Positions 1 to 8,326 of a stretch of 64,000 nt of DNA are shown here, one piece after another. The stretch comes from Nocardioides acrostichi (GTDB lineage: Bacteria; Actinomycetota; Actinomycetes; Propionibacteriales; Nocardioidaceae). The DNA lies in assembly GCF_015319165.1 (NCBI RefSeq), contig NZ_JADIVZ010000013.1:1-64000 (forward strand). The letters run 5' to 3'. The notes under the pieces are model-generated. The model did no database searches. It was not told where the DNA came from and saw only the letters and a program-made list of their open reading frames with translations. Positions within the stretch are counted from its first letter, which is position 1, and every line of letters begins with the position of its first letter. A program made the translations under genes and the position numbers.

Positions 1-42
1 TGGTTGAGCCGCCGGATGCCGAAGGCGAAGGCGTGTCGAAAC
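1..42. repeat. Partial copy of the local palindromic repeat
   Basis: The first 42 bases match the left-arm insert of the repeats at 776-815 and 866-908 (shared core TTGAGCCGCCGGATGCC, then AAGGCGAAGGCGTGTCGAAA). The match stops where HNH-family coding similarity begins, so the repeat borders or interrupts the next gene. Only part of the element is in the window. Confidence 0.8.
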
Positions 43-671
43 CACCCCAACCCACCACGCTCCCCACCACGGTCCCCGCAAGCGTGCCCGCCCGCCAACT
101 CGTCCTCCACGTGCACCTCTCCAGCGAAGCCATCACTGGCACCGGCACACCGAGCATCGACCCCGCCACCGGCGCCCTGGGCATCCACCTCGCCCGCGTC
201 TCCACCGCCACCGGTGCACACCGCGCCACCGTGACCGCCGCCCAGGTCGCCACCTGGGCCGGCAACCCCGACACCCAGGTCATCGTCAAGCCCGTCGTAG
301 ACCTCACCGAGACGGTGAGCGTGGATGCCTACGAGATCCCCGACCGCATCGCCTACCGAGTCACCGAACAGCGCCAGACCTGCACCTTCCCCTTCTGCAC
401 CAGATCAGCGATGCGCGCCGACCTCGACCACATCGACGAATACGTCCCACGCTCCCAGGGCGGCCCACCCAGGCAGACCTCCACCGAGACCCTCGCCCCG
501 CTGTGCCGCACCCACCACCGCGCCAAGACGCATCCGAGTCCGAGTCATCAGCCAGGCCGGTCCGAGAAGCGCTGGCGCTACCGGCGCATCCGCCCCGGCA
601 CCTACGTCTGGACCAGCCCCCACGGGCGCCACTTCCTGGTCGACCCGGACGGCACCGAACACCTCACCTGA
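33..671 (+). pseudogene. HNH endonuclease, DUF222 family, C-terminal part only
   Basis: The product resembles the C-terminal half of actinobacterial DUF222/13E12-type HNH proteins. It has a zinc-type cysteine pair near residues 117 and 122, an LDHID segment and a CRTHHRAKTH histidine pair typical of the HNH nuclease fold, then the usual YVWTSPHGRHF ending. These proteins are normally 400-500 residues, but only about 200 are present. The apparent GTG start lies inside the repeat that opens the window, so the true N-terminus is either upstream or was displaced by the repeat. I treat it as a probable fragment. A spliced full gene outside the window cannot be excluded. Confidence 0.6.
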
Positions 672-737
672 CCACCCAGTGCGATGGTCGAGCGCGCCCG
701 CCGGCGGTTTGAACGGTGAGACCGTCCGCGGCCGATC

Positions 738-918
738 GTGTCCGCTGGTGGTTGAGCCGTGAGGAGCGCCAGCCGGTGGATTGAGCCGCCGGATGCCAAA
801 GGCGAAGGCGTGTCGAAATCGACGAGCGTGTCCGCTGGTGGTTGAGCCGTGAGGAGCGCCAGCCGGTGGATTGAGCCGCCGGATGCCGAAGGCGAAGGCG
901 TGTCGAAATCGACGAGCG
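738..918. repeat. 90-bp direct repeat, two copies
   Basis: A block starting GTCCGCTGGTGGTTGAGC recurs exactly 90 bases later (TCCGCTGGTG at 741 and 831), with one visible difference (CCAAAGG versus CCGAAGG). Each copy contains a left arm of the palindromic element plus the CGGATGCC...GGCGAAGGCG insert. It looks like local duplication of one half-element. Confidence 0.85.
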
Positions 919-1012
919 CGTCGAAACCCGGCGACTGTGAAGGCAACGCCAGCTTTCGTCTCACCGGGTTTCGACACGGGACTCGGCTAGCGCCTCGCCC
1001 GGCTCAACCACC
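837..1012. repeat. Palindromic repeat unit A
   Basis: The left arm starts GGTGGTTGAGCCG and ends CGTCGAAACCC at 929. The right arm runs GGGTTTCGACACGGG (966-980) to GGCTCAACCACC (1001-1012). The arms are imperfect reverse complements about 47 bases long, apart from an insert in the left arm, and flank a loop of about 36 bases (GACTGTGAAGG...). The unit ends with the joint GTGATGGCCC, shared with later units. Confidence 0.9.
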
Positions 1013-1023
1013 GTGATGGCCCC

Positions 1024-1199
1024 GGTGGTTGAGCCGCGAGGAGCGCCAGCCGGTGGATTGAGCCGCCGGATGCCGGAGGCGAAGGCGTGTCGAAATCGAC
1101 GAGCGCGTCGAAACCCAGCAACTGTGAAGGCAACGCCAGCTTTCGTCTCACCGGGTTTCGACACGGGACTCGGCTAGCGCCTCGCCCGGCTCAACCACC
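1024..1199. repeat. Palindromic repeat unit B
   Basis: Nearly identical to unit A, including the insert in the left arm and the loop ACTGTGAAGGCAACGCCAGC. The right arm ends TCAACCACC at 1199. Confidence 0.9.
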
Positions 1200-1212
1200 G
1201 TGATAGCCCTGA

Positions 1213-1383
1213 GGTGGTTGAGCCGTGAGGAACGCTAGCGACGAGCGCGTCCTGCGGTGGTTGAGCCGTGAGGAGCGCTAGCGACGAGCGCGTCGAAACC
1301 CGGCGACTGTGAAGGCGACGCTGCTTTCCACCTCACCGGGTTTCGACACGGGACTCGGCTAGCGTCTCGCCCGGCTCAACCAC
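1213..1383. repeat. Palindromic repeat unit C with doubled left arm
   Basis: A truncated left arm (1213-1251) is followed by a full left arm from 1256 without the insert seen in units A and B. The right arm ends at 1383. The short form GAGGAGCGCTAGCGACGAGCG is a simpler version of the arm and may be closer to the ancestral element. Confidence 0.85.
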
Positions 1384-1395
1384 CGTGATGGCCCC

Positions 1396-1525
1396 GGTGG
1401 TTGAGCCGTGAGGAGCGCCAGCGACGAGCGCGTCGAAACCCAGCAACCGTTCCTGGCAAGGCTGCTTGGCATCTCACTGGGTTTCGACGCGGGACTCGGC
1501 TAGCGCCTCGCCCGGCTCAACCACC
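1396..1525. repeat. Palindromic repeat unit D, overlapping a gene 3' end
   Basis: The left arm starts at 1396 and the right arm ends at 1525. The loop differs from the other units (AGCAACCGTTCCTGGCAAGG). The right arm lies inside the coding sequence of the minus-strand gene ending at 1474, so part of this mobile-looking element is translated. Confidence 0.9.
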
Positions 1526-1884
1526 GCCTCGCCCGGCTCAACCACCGCCTCGCCCGGCTCAACCACCGCCTCGCCCGGCTCGATCAGCGGCGGCTCCAGG
1601 TAGCGCACCGCCACGCCGTGGGCGTGCGCGTGCTCGATCTCGCGTCGTGTGCTCTCGCCGAGGTAGCCGCCGACGTTGACGACCAGGGCCTCGTCGGCCA
1701 TCGCCACCTTGGCGAGGTGCACGCGTCCCAGCCGTGCGCGCGTCTCCTCGTCCAGCACGGTGGAGGCGTCGATCATGACGGGTGCCAGCACCACGTTCCC
1801 GGCCAGTGTGAGCTCGGTCGTCAGGCGGTCGAACTCGTCGCGGAAGCGCATCGAGCCGCACAACGCGACGACGGGGATTCCCAC
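1474..1884 (-). CDS. Nucleoside 2-deoxyribosyltransferase-like protein with repeat-encoded tail
   Basis: Residues 1-100 contain a conserved VALCGSMRF start, an internal LAKVAMADEALVVNVGGYLG segment and a STRREIEHA helix. These match small bacterial proteins of the nucleoside 2-deoxyribosyltransferase-like fold, which probably act on nucleotides or nucleotide sugars; the substrate is unknown. I chose GTG at 1884, just before the conserved first strand, because longer forms would overlap the divergent gene at 1927. No strong ribosome binding site is visible. The last 30 or so residues (three to four EAVVEPG heptads, then LAESRVETQ) are encoded by the palindromic repeat and its 21-bp expansion, and have no family counterpart. 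The protein is 136 residues. Confidence 0.7.
   Translation of the reverse strand: MGIPVVALCGSMRFRDEFDRLTTELTLAGNVVLAPVMIDASTVLDEETRARLGRVHLAKVAMADEALVVNVGGYLGESTRREIEHAHAHGVAVRYLEPPLIEPGEAVVEPGEAVVEPGEAVVEPGEALAESRVETQ
1505..1588. repeat. 21-bp tandem repeat, four copies
   Basis: The unit GCCTCGCCCGGCTCAACC plus ACC repeats at 1505, 1526 and 1547, with a diverged fourth copy at 1568. It is an expansion of the end of palindrome unit D. On the minus strand it reads as an in-frame heptapeptide repeat, EAVVEPG. Confidence 0.95.
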
Positions 1885-1926
1885 CCGGGTGAGGCTATCC
1901 GGCCGCGAAGGGGGTAGGTACCGGGC

Positions 1927-2208
1927 ATGCCAGCGCTGAACCGGTACCTGATCCCGGCCTGGTGCGTGTACCTGCTCGCCGTGGCGCCTCTCGGCCTCTG
2001 GATCATCGCGACGAACGGAGCGGCGGAGCATCCGGGTCTGAACGCTTGGTGGACGGTCGCGGCGTGCGCGAACCCGGTCATCGTCCTCGTCATGGCGGTG
2101 GGTGTGTGGCGTGACCCTTCCCTGGGGCGGCGCCGCGGGGCGTGGGCGCTCTCGATCGCCCTCACGGGTTGTGCGGCCGTGCCCTACTGGTGGCGCCACC
2201 TGCGGTGA
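1927..2208 (+). CDS. Small membrane protein of unknown function
   Basis: A 93-residue protein with three likely membrane helices (about residues 8-28, 45-62 and 70-85), each rich in Leu, Val, Ala and Trp, and an Arg-rich loop (WRDPSLGRRRG) before the last. It is transcribed away from the deoxyribosyltransferase-like gene, 42 bases from that gene's chosen start. I recognise no family. The codon positions are strongly G/C biased, which supports real coding. Confidence 0.6.
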   Translation: MPALNRYLIPAWCVYLLAVAPLGLWIIATNGAAEHPGLNAWWTVAACANPVIVLVMAVGVWRDPSLGRRRGAWALSIALTGCAAVPYWWRHLR

Positions 2209-2237
2209 GACCCCGTGCTGCCAAGCAATCCCAGGGA

Positions 2238-2846
2238 TCAGCAATCGCCGAGATCGTTGCGAGGCCCACCTCTGAAGTCAGGCAGGATCGAGGCGTAGGA
2301 GACATCGGAGGTGTTCATCGGCGCATCGAGTGGCTGGTCAGGTCCGAGGTCGCTGAAGAAGGCGGCCGTCGCGTTGGATCCGGTTGCCTTCTCGATGGTC
2401 CGGCTCTCGATCATCACGATCTCGCACGCAGCCTCGTCGGTGTCGCGGACCGTGATGCTCGCATCTGAAGGGAAGTCATCGAGGACGACCTGTTCTGCCT
2501 CGCGTAGCGATGTTCGCGGCGCGAACGCGCGTGAGTACATGGTGATGGTGCCCCGGCTCGGCATGACGCCGAAGTACTCGTGGGTGTCGCGGACTGGCTC
2601 CCCGTACACCGATCCGGCCGTATAGCCATCGATCGAGTCGCCATGGGCGTCTTCCCACGACGCCACGCTCGCGCCATATCCCGACAGTGCGGACGGCGAG
2701 CCGTCGCCGGGCTGCGAGGAGCCGGCGGGCTCGCCTCCAGCCGACGTGGTCTCGCGGCTTGTGCCCTCCGTGTCGTCCGGCGCTGCCGGGCCGCCGCAAC
2801 CGGCCAGCGCCGTCACGAGCAGTAGACCGATACCCATCTCTCGCAT
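2238..2846 (-). CDS. Secreted lipoprotein, unknown function
   Basis: A short positively charged start, a hydrophobic stretch (GIGLLLVTA) and a lipobox LAGC place the mature protein on the outer face of the membrane, anchored at Cys. A Ser/Gly/Glu-rich linker follows (about residues 20-55), then a 140-residue domain I do not recognise. That domain ends in a Cys pair candidate (AACEIV and a C-terminal GDC). ATG 2846 is preferred to the upstream start because it places the signal peptide at the N-terminus. It is convergent with the preceding small membrane gene. Confidence 0.65.
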   Translation of the reverse strand: MREMGIGLLLVTALAGCGGPAAPDDTEGTSRETTSAGGEPAGSSQPGDGSPSALSGYGASVASWEDAHGDSIDGYTAGSVYGEPVRDTHEYFGVMPSRGTITMYSRAFAPRTSLREAEQVVLDDFPSDASITVRDTDEAACEIVMIESRTIEKATGSNATAAFFSDLGPDQPLDAPMNTSDVSYASILPDFRGGPRNDLGDC

Positions 2847-2954
2847 GCCCTCCACTGCTACCAGTGACACCGAGGGCGGCCGAGGGTGGCGCACGGACCG
2901 TTGGAGGATCGTGATGTCCGCGGAGGACGTCGACCGATCTCCGGTCCGGGTCGA

Positions 2955-3614
2955 CTACCCAGCCTGATCGGCCGGGAACGCCACGCCCGTGTTCGCGTGG
3001 CACCGGTAGCCGTAGGGGTTCTTGGCCAGGTACTGCTGATGGGCGTCCTCGGCGTAGTAGTACGTCGCCTCGTCGGCGGGGCGGATCTCGGTGGTGATGT
3101 CGCCGAGTCCGCGCCGCGCCAGCTCCGCACCGTAGACCGAGGTCAGCTCACGAGCCGTCGCCTCTTGCTCCGGCGAGGTGAAGTAGATCGCGGAGCGGTA
3201 CTGGGTACCGACGTCGTTGCCCTGGCGCATGCCCTGGGTCGGGTCGTGCACCTCGAAGAACTTCTTGACCAGGTCGGCGTAGGCCACCTGGGCGGGATCG
3301 AAGACGACCCGCACGGCCTCGGTGTGGTTGGTCATGCCGGAGCAGACCTCCTCGTACGAGGGGTTCGGCGTGGTGCCGCCGGCGTAGCCGACGGAGGTCG
3401 ACCAGACGCCGGGCATCTGCCAGAAGATCTCCTCGGCGCCCCAGAAGCAGCCGAGCCCGAACACGGCGACCTCGAGACCTTCCGGTGCGGTGTCGGTGAC
3501 CACCGGGGTGCCCAGCACGACGTGCTCGTCATGTAGGTGCCACGGCCGCGCGGTGCGACCGTCGAGGGCCTGCTCGGCGGGGATGAGAGCGGTCTGCTTG
3601 CGGGTGAAGAACAT
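2955..3614 (-). CDS. msrA: Peptide methionine sulfoxide reductase MsrA
   Basis: MsrA reduces the S-epimer of methionine sulfoxide in damaged proteins. The catalytic motif GLGCFWGAEE has its nucleophilic Cys at about residue 56. The family segments VGYAGG, HTEAV, FFEVHDPT and QYRSAIY follow in order. The extension before the core (about 45 residues, with HDEHVVLGTP) is like that of longer actinobacterial forms. ATG 3614 has a GAGGAG ribosome binding site seven bases upstream, which decides the start. At 219 residues the length is normal. It appears monocistronic. Confidence 0.93.
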   Translation of the reverse strand: MFFTRKQTALIPAEQALDGRTARPWHLHDEHVVLGTPVVTDTAPEGLEVAVFGLGCFWGAEEIFWQMPGVWSTSVGYAGGTTPNPSYEEVCSGMTNHTEAVRVVFDPAQVAYADLVKKFFEVHDPTQGMRQGNDVGTQYRSAIYFTSPEQEATARELTSVYGAELARRGLGDITTEIRPADEATYYYAEDAHQQYLAKNPYGYRCHANTGVAFPADQAG

Positions 3615-3723
3615 CGGCTGGCTCCTCGGGTCGGCTACGGGTGTTGCTGCGGTCACTTTGGGCCGGAGGGGTGAGGCGGCTTAACCTGGCCCGGACCAGC
3701 AACGTCTCGGGGGAGTTCGGTCA

Positions 3724-4608
3724 GTGGATCTCGGTGACACTCATGGGCACAACACGTCCAGCGACCCACATCTTCCCTTACCGCGCGAGGCGGCGGACCG
3801 GCTGCGCCACGCCGTGCGCTCGGTGTTCGCCCAGCACGGCGTCACCGTAGAAGCCCGCCGCGACCATCTCGTCGATGGCACGGGACGCCGGTTCTCGCTG
3901 TGGAACCTCGCGTCGGTGTGCGCGATGCTCGACGAGCAGCAGTGGCCCGACACGATCACGCACCACGTGGGCGTGCTGCTCTCACCCGCGCCCAGCCTCT
4001 CCGACCTGGACGACGAACAGCTGGCCGCGGCGCTGGTCCTGCGGTTGCTGCCGCGCGACGGCCTGGCGCCCGACGCTCACCCGGGTGCGGAGCAGATCGC
4101 GCCCGGCCTGGTGGTCGTACCCGCGGTACAGACCGAGCACGAAATCCTCACGCCGTCGGAGCGAGACCTGGCCCTCCGTGGCGACCTCGCCCTGCTGCGA
4201 GCCCGCGCGCAGCGCAATCTGGAGGCCCTGGCCGGGTCGGCCGAGGTGCACCACCAAGAGGTCGTCGTCGATCGGCCCGAGCACGCGGTGCACGTGATGG
4301 TCGGAGAGAGCCCCTTCGTGGCCAGCCTCAGCCTCGCCCTCGAGACCGTCCTCGGTCGCTTCGGCCACGCCGACTCCGGGTACGGAGTCCTGGTGGCCAC
4401 CCCCTACCGGCACCAGCTCGGCTACCGGGTCGTCGACGGTCCGGACTCGATCGGGGCGGTCGGGCATCTCGCCGACCTCGCTGCCCACGGCTTCTCGGCG
4501 GCGCCCGGCCCGCTCAGCCCCCACGTGCACTGGGTGCACGAGGGTCAATGGCACCCGGTGGCACCCGACGCCCTCCCGGAGCCGCTGGTCCGCGCGATCG
4601 CGCCGTAG
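3724..4608 (+). CDS. Conserved protein of unknown function
   Basis: A soluble 294-residue protein without signal peptide or membrane segment. It has an N-terminal alpha/beta section with the pattern DGTGRRFSLWNL, a middle helical region, and a C-terminal part containing VGESPFVASLSLAL and YGVLVATPYRHQLGY. The alternation of conserved-looking hydrophobic strands suggests a two-domain fold, but I do not recognise the family. The start is a GTG at 3724. The gene ends nine bases before metB and may be co-transcribed with it. Confidence 0.6.
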   Translation: MDLGDTHGHNTSSDPHLPLPREAADRLRHAVRSVFAQHGVTVEARRDHLVDGTGRRFSLWNLASVCAMLDEQQWPDTITHHVGVLLSPAPSLSDLDDEQLAAALVLRLLPRDGLAPDAHPGAEQIAPGLVVVPAVQTEHEILTPSERDLALRGDLALLRARAQRNLEALAGSAEVHHQEVVVDRPEHAVHVMVGESPFVASLSLALETVLGRFGHADSGYGVLVATPYRHQLGYRVVDGPDSIGAVGHLADLAAHGFSAAPGPLSPHVHWVHEGQWHPVAPDALPEPLVRAIAP

Positions 4609-4617
4609 GCTCGCCGG

Positions 4618-5799
4618 GTGAGCGATCCACGCGCAGCCGAGCACCGTGACCACCTGAGCAAGGCGGGCTTCGAGACCCGCGCGATCCACGCCGGCTGGGA
4701 GCCCGACCCGAGCACCGGCGCGGTGATCCCCCCGATCTACGCGACGTCGACCTACAAGCAGGACGGCGTGGGCGGGCTGCGCGGCGGCTACGAGTACTCC
4801 CGCTCGGCCAACCCCACCCGCGCCGCGTTGGAGTCCACGCTCGCCGCGCTCGAGAACGGCGAGCGCGGGTTCGCGTTCGCCTCCGGGCTCGCGGCCGAGG
4901 ACACCCTGGTGCGCGCGCTGTGCCGCCCGGGCGACCACGCCGTGATCCCCGACGACGCCTACGGCGGCACCTTCCGCCTCTTCGACAAGGTCGAGCGGGT
5001 GTGGGGCCTGGAGTACTCCTCGGCGCCGGTCTCCGATGTCGACGCCGTGCGTGCCGCCGTCCGCCCCGGCCAGACGAAGCTGGTGTGGGTCGAGACGCCG
5101 ACCAACCCGCTGCTCACCATCGGCGACATCGAGGCACTGGCGGGTATCGCGCACGAGGCCGGTGCACTGCTGATCGTCGACAACACCTTCGCCTCGCCCT
5201 ACCTCCAGCAGCCGTTGACGCTGGGCGCCGACGTCGTCGTGCACTCCACCACGAAGTACGCGGGCGGGCACTCCGACGTGGTCGGCGGCGCACTCGTGGT
5301 CCGCGACCTCGACCTGGCCGAGCGCATCGGCTTCCACCAGAACTCGATGGGCGCCGTCGCCGGCCCCTTCGACGCCTGGCTCACCCTGCGGGGGCTCAAG
5401 ACGCTGGCGCTGCGCATGGAGCGGCACTGCGACAACGCCGAGCGCATCGTCGACCTGCTCGTCTCCCATCCGGCGGTCTCCGAGGTCATCTACCCCGGCC
5501 TGCCCGAGCACCCGGGCCACGACGTCGCAGCCCGCCAGATGAGGCGGTTCGGCGGCATGATCTCGTTCCGGCACGCGGATGGCGCGGAGGCCGCGCTGCG
5601 CTTCTGCGAGCGCACCCGCGTGTTCACGCTGGGAGAGTCCCTCGGCGGCGTGGAGTCCCTGGTGGAGCACCCCGGGCAGATGACGCACGCCAGCGTCGCG
5701 GGCACCGACCTGGAGGTGCCCGACGACCTCGTCCGGCTCAGCGTCGGCATCGAGTCTCTCCCCGATCAGGTGGCCGACATCGAGCAGGCTCTCGCCTAG
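4618..5799 (+). CDS. metB: Cystathionine gamma-synthase (trans-sulfuration PLP enzyme)
   Basis: A PLP enzyme of the Cys/Met metabolism family, which joins activated homoserine with cysteine to make cystathionine. The Schiff-base Lys is about residue 213 in HSTTKYAGG. The GYEYSRSANPT, ASGLAAEDT and VETPTNPLL segments are all present, as is the SLGGVESLVEHP signature. The length, 393 residues, is typical. Cystathionine gamma-lyase is the main alternative because the two cannot be separated by eye. The position next to greA and mca matches Rv1079 (metB) in M. tuberculosis, which favours the synthase. The start is GTG. Confidence 0.85.
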   Translation: MSDPRAAEHRDHLSKAGFETRAIHAGWEPDPSTGAVIPPIYATSTYKQDGVGGLRGGYEYSRSANPTRAALESTLAALENGERGFAFASGLAAEDTLVRALCRPGDHAVIPDDAYGGTFRLFDKVERVWGLEYSSAPVSDVDAVRAAVRPGQTKLVWVETPTNPLLTIGDIEALAGIAHEAGALLIVDNTFASPYLQQPLTLGADVVVHSTTKYAGGHSDVVGGALVVRDLDLAERIGFHQNSMGAVAGPFDAWLTLRGLKTLALRMERHCDNAERIVDLLVSHPAVSEVIYPGLPEHPGHDVAARQMRRFGGMISFRHADGAEAALRFCERTRVFTLGESLGGVESLVEHPGQMTHASVAGTDLEVPDDLVRLSVGIESLPDQVADIEQALA

Positions 5800-5809
5800 G
5801 GTCCACCCC

Positions 5810-7105
5810 ATGGACGAGGAGGGCTCCGAAGGATTCGCCCAGCGACTGCGACAGCAGTGGAGTGACCTACGCATCGAGCGGGAGCGTCGCCTGGCGTTCC
5901 CGACCGCGCGGCCCGACGACGCGGTGCCCGGCCGCTTCACGCGCTCCCAGGTGCCCATCGGCCTCGACCTCGCCGCCGCCTGGGCGTGGCGGATCCTGCT
6001 CATCGTGGCCCTGGCCTACGTGCTCGGTCGGGTGGTCGGATTCCTCTCCGTTCTGGTGGTGCCGCTGGTCGTGGCCACGCTCATCAGCGCCCTGGTCGCA
6101 CCGCTCGTCGGCCGGCTCTCCCGCTATCTCCCGCGTGGCGTCGTCGCGCTGCTCACCGTGGTGATGGGGCTCGCCGCGGTCGTCTCCCTCCTCGGTTTCG
6201 TGGGCCGGCAGGTGGCCGGCGGTGCCAACGACCTGGCCTCCTCGTCGGTGGCGGGACTCGACCAGATCCGCACCTGGCTGCGCGACGGACCGCTCCAGAT
6301 CAGTGACAGCCAGCTCGACGAGTACCTGACCCGAGCCCAGAAGGCGATCACGGAGAGTTCGCAGGGCGGCGACACGCTGCACCAGCTCACCCACCTCGGC
6401 ACCACGGTCGGCCATGTCTTCGCCGGCATCTTCATCGTGCTGTTCGCGACCTACTTCTTCCTGGCCGACGGGCAGCGCATCTGGGCCTGGATCGTGCGGC
6501 TGACCCCGCGGGCGGCCCGCGCCCGCGTCGACAGCTCGGGCCGGGTCGCCTGGATCTCGCTGACCCAGTTCGTGCGCGCCACGGTCATCGTGGCTCTGGT
6601 CGACGCCGTCGGCATCTCCATCGTGGCGCTGATCCTGGGCGTCCCGTTCGTGCTGGCCATCGGCGTGCTCGTCTTCCTCGGTGCCTTCGTGCCGATGGTG
6701 GGCGCCACGGTCGCCGGCACGGTGGCGATCTTGGTGGCCCTGGTCGACCAGGGCCCGCTCACGGCCCTGCTGATGCTGGGCGGTGTCGTCTTGGTGCAGC
6801 AGATCGAGGGCCACGTGCTCCAGCCGTTCCTCATGGGCCGCTGGGTGTCGGTGCACCCCTTGGGCGTGATCGTCGCGATCGGTGCGGGCGTACTGGTCGC
6901 GGGCATCGCCGGCGCGCTCGTGGCGGTGCCGCTCGCCGCCGCCGTCAACGCGGTCGGGCTGCATCTCGCCGCCGGCACCGACCCCGGCGACGATCCCCTC
7001 GAGATGCTCGACGCGGTGCGAGCCGACGATGCGGACGCCGCCTCGGAGCTGGCCGACGATGCCGACGATCCCGGCACGGATCCCGCCGAGGAAGAGGAGC
7101 AATGA
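5810..7105 (+). CDS. AI-2E family transporter / PerM-like permease
   Basis: A 431-residue membrane protein. It has a charged N-terminal 45 residues, paired helices at about 50-75 and 80-110, a soluble insert (residues 115-195) and a helix-rich C-terminal half ending in the family block HVLQPFLMGRWVSVHPL. Members export diverse small molecules or run Na+/H+ exchange, and the substrate here is unknown. The last 60 residues are acidic (Asp/Glu/Ala-rich) and probably cytoplasmic. The gene follows metB by ten bases and overlaps ilvA by four (ATGA), so all three may share a transcript. Confidence 0.85.
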   Translation: MDEEGSEGFAQRLRQQWSDLRIERERRLAFPTARPDDAVPGRFTRSQVPIGLDLAAAWAWRILLIVALAYVLGRVVGFLSVLVVPLVVATLISALVAPLVGRLSRYLPRGVVALLTVVMGLAAVVSLLGFVGRQVAGGANDLASSSVAGLDQIRTWLRDGPLQISDSQLDEYLTRAQKAITESSQGGDTLHQLTHLGTTVGHVFAGIFIVLFATYFFLADGQRIWAWIVRLTPRAARARVDSSGRVAWISLTQFVRATVIVALVDAVGISIVALILGVPFVLAIGVLVFLGAFVPMVGATVAGTVAILVALVDQGPLTALLMLGGVVLVQQIEGHVLQPFLMGRWVSVHPLGVIVAIGAGVLVAGIAGALVAVPLAAAVNAVGLHLAAGTDPGDDPLEMLDAVRADDADAASELADDADDPGTDPAEEEEQ

Positions 7106-8313
7106 GCGGCATCGAACTCGACCAGATCCGGACGGCGCGAGACGTGCTCGCCGGGGTCTCGGTGCTCACGCCGATGGAGGAGTCGCGCTGGCTCAGTGAG
7201 CACACCGGCGGCGAGGTGTTCCTCAAGGCCGAGAACCTCCAGCGCACGGGCTCGTTCAAGGCCCGAGGCGCCTACGTGCGCATCAGCCGGCTCAGCCCCG
7301 AGGAACGCGCCGCCGGCGTGGTCGCGGCGTCTGCCGGCAACCATGCCCAGGGCGTCGCGCTGGCGGCGCAGTTGCTCGGCATCCGGGCGACCGTGTTCAT
7401 GCCCGAGGGGGCGCCGATCCCGAAGGAGCGAGCCACCCGGGGGTACGGGGCGGAGGTCGTGTTCGTGGGCCACCAACTCGACGATGCCCTCGCCGCCGCT
7501 CAGGAGCACGCTAAGCAGAGCGGCGCCACGTTCATCCACCCCTTCGACCACGCCGACGTCGTCGCCGGTCAGGGCACGGTCGGCCTGGAGATCCTCGAGC
7601 AGTGCTCCCAGGTGCGCACGGTGGTGGTGCCCACCGGCGGCGGTGGGCTGCTGGCCGGCGTCGCGCTCGCCGTCAAGCTCCAGCGCCCCGACGTGCGTGT
7701 GATCGGCGTCCAGGCGAAGGACGCCGCGGCCTACCCGGGTTCGCTCGCGGCGGGCCGGCCCACGCCGCTGCACCAGATGCGCACCATGGCCGACGGCATC
7801 GCGGTCGGCCGCCCCGGCGACCTCACGTTCGCGGCCGTGCGCGACCACGTCGACGACGTGCTCACGGTCAGTGAGGACGCCCTCGCGCGCGGCGTGCTCT
7901 CACTGGTCGAACGGGCGAAGCTCGTGTCCGAGCCGGCCGGGGCGGCCGCCGTGGCGGCCCTGCTGGAGGATCCCGCGTCGTTCACCGACCCCACGGTCGC
8001 CGTCGTCTCGGGCGGAAACATCGACCCCCTGCTGCTGGGCAAGGTGATCCGGCACGGCATGACAGCGGCGGGGCGCTACCTCAGTGCGCACGTCACCATT
8101 GCCGATGCTCCCGGTGGCCTCGCCGAGTTGCTCGGTTGCGTGGGCGCCTCGGGTGCGAACGTGCTGGAGGTCGCCCACGAGCGCACCGCGCCGGGGCTGC
8201 ACGTCGACGAGGTCGACGTGCAGCTCTCGTTGGAGACCCGCGGTGCGGAGCACTCCGAGCTGGTGCTGGAGCAGCTCCGCGCGCGGGGCTACCAGGTGAG
8301 CCTCGGCCGGTGA
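7102..8313 (+). CDS. ilvA: Threonine ammonia-lyase (threonine dehydratase)
   Basis: A PLP enzyme that deaminates threonine to 2-oxobutanoate, the first step to isoleucine. The PLP Lys is about residue 53 in the motif GSFKARGAY. SAGNHAQGVA (substrate loop) and the glycine-rich phosphate-binding loop TGGGGLLAG follow. Residues from about 325 form a single ACT-like domain (VTIADAPGGLAELL), as in the 400-residue single-ACT form. The start overlaps the stop of the permease gene by four bases, indicating translational coupling. Confidence 0.92.
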   Translation: MSGIELDQIRTARDVLAGVSVLTPMEESRWLSEHTGGEVFLKAENLQRTGSFKARGAYVRISRLSPEERAAGVVAASAGNHAQGVALAAQLLGIRATVFMPEGAPIPKERATRGYGAEVVFVGHQLDDALAAAQEHAKQSGATFIHPFDHADVVAGQGTVGLEILEQCSQVRTVVVPTGGGGLLAGVALAVKLQRPDVRVIGVQAKDAAAYPGSLAAGRPTPLHQMRTMADGIAVGRPGDLTFAAVRDHVDDVLTVSEDALARGVLSLVERAKLVSEPAGAAAVAALLEDPASFTDPTVAVVSGGNIDPLLLGKVIRHGMTAAGRYLSAHVTIADAPGGLAELLGCVGASGANVLEVAHERTAPGLHVDEVDVQLSLETRGAEHSELVLEQLRARGYQVSLGR

Positions 8314-8326
8314 CTCAGCCGGTGAC

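Noticed and set aside
837-1588. CRISPR array
   Set aside because: The repeats are long palindromes with near-identical loops, not short repeats with unique spacers, and no cas gene is near.
1401-1679. Pro/Arg repeat protein on the plus strand
   Set aside because: It is the complement of the 21-bp repeat in the enzyme gene. It lacks family similarity and starts inside a palindrome arm.
3982-6003. 673-codon minus-strand ORF
   Set aside because: It is antisense to metB and neighbouring genes that have clear catalytic motifs; its sequence is low-complexity Arg/Gly/Val-rich, typical of G+C-driven open frames.
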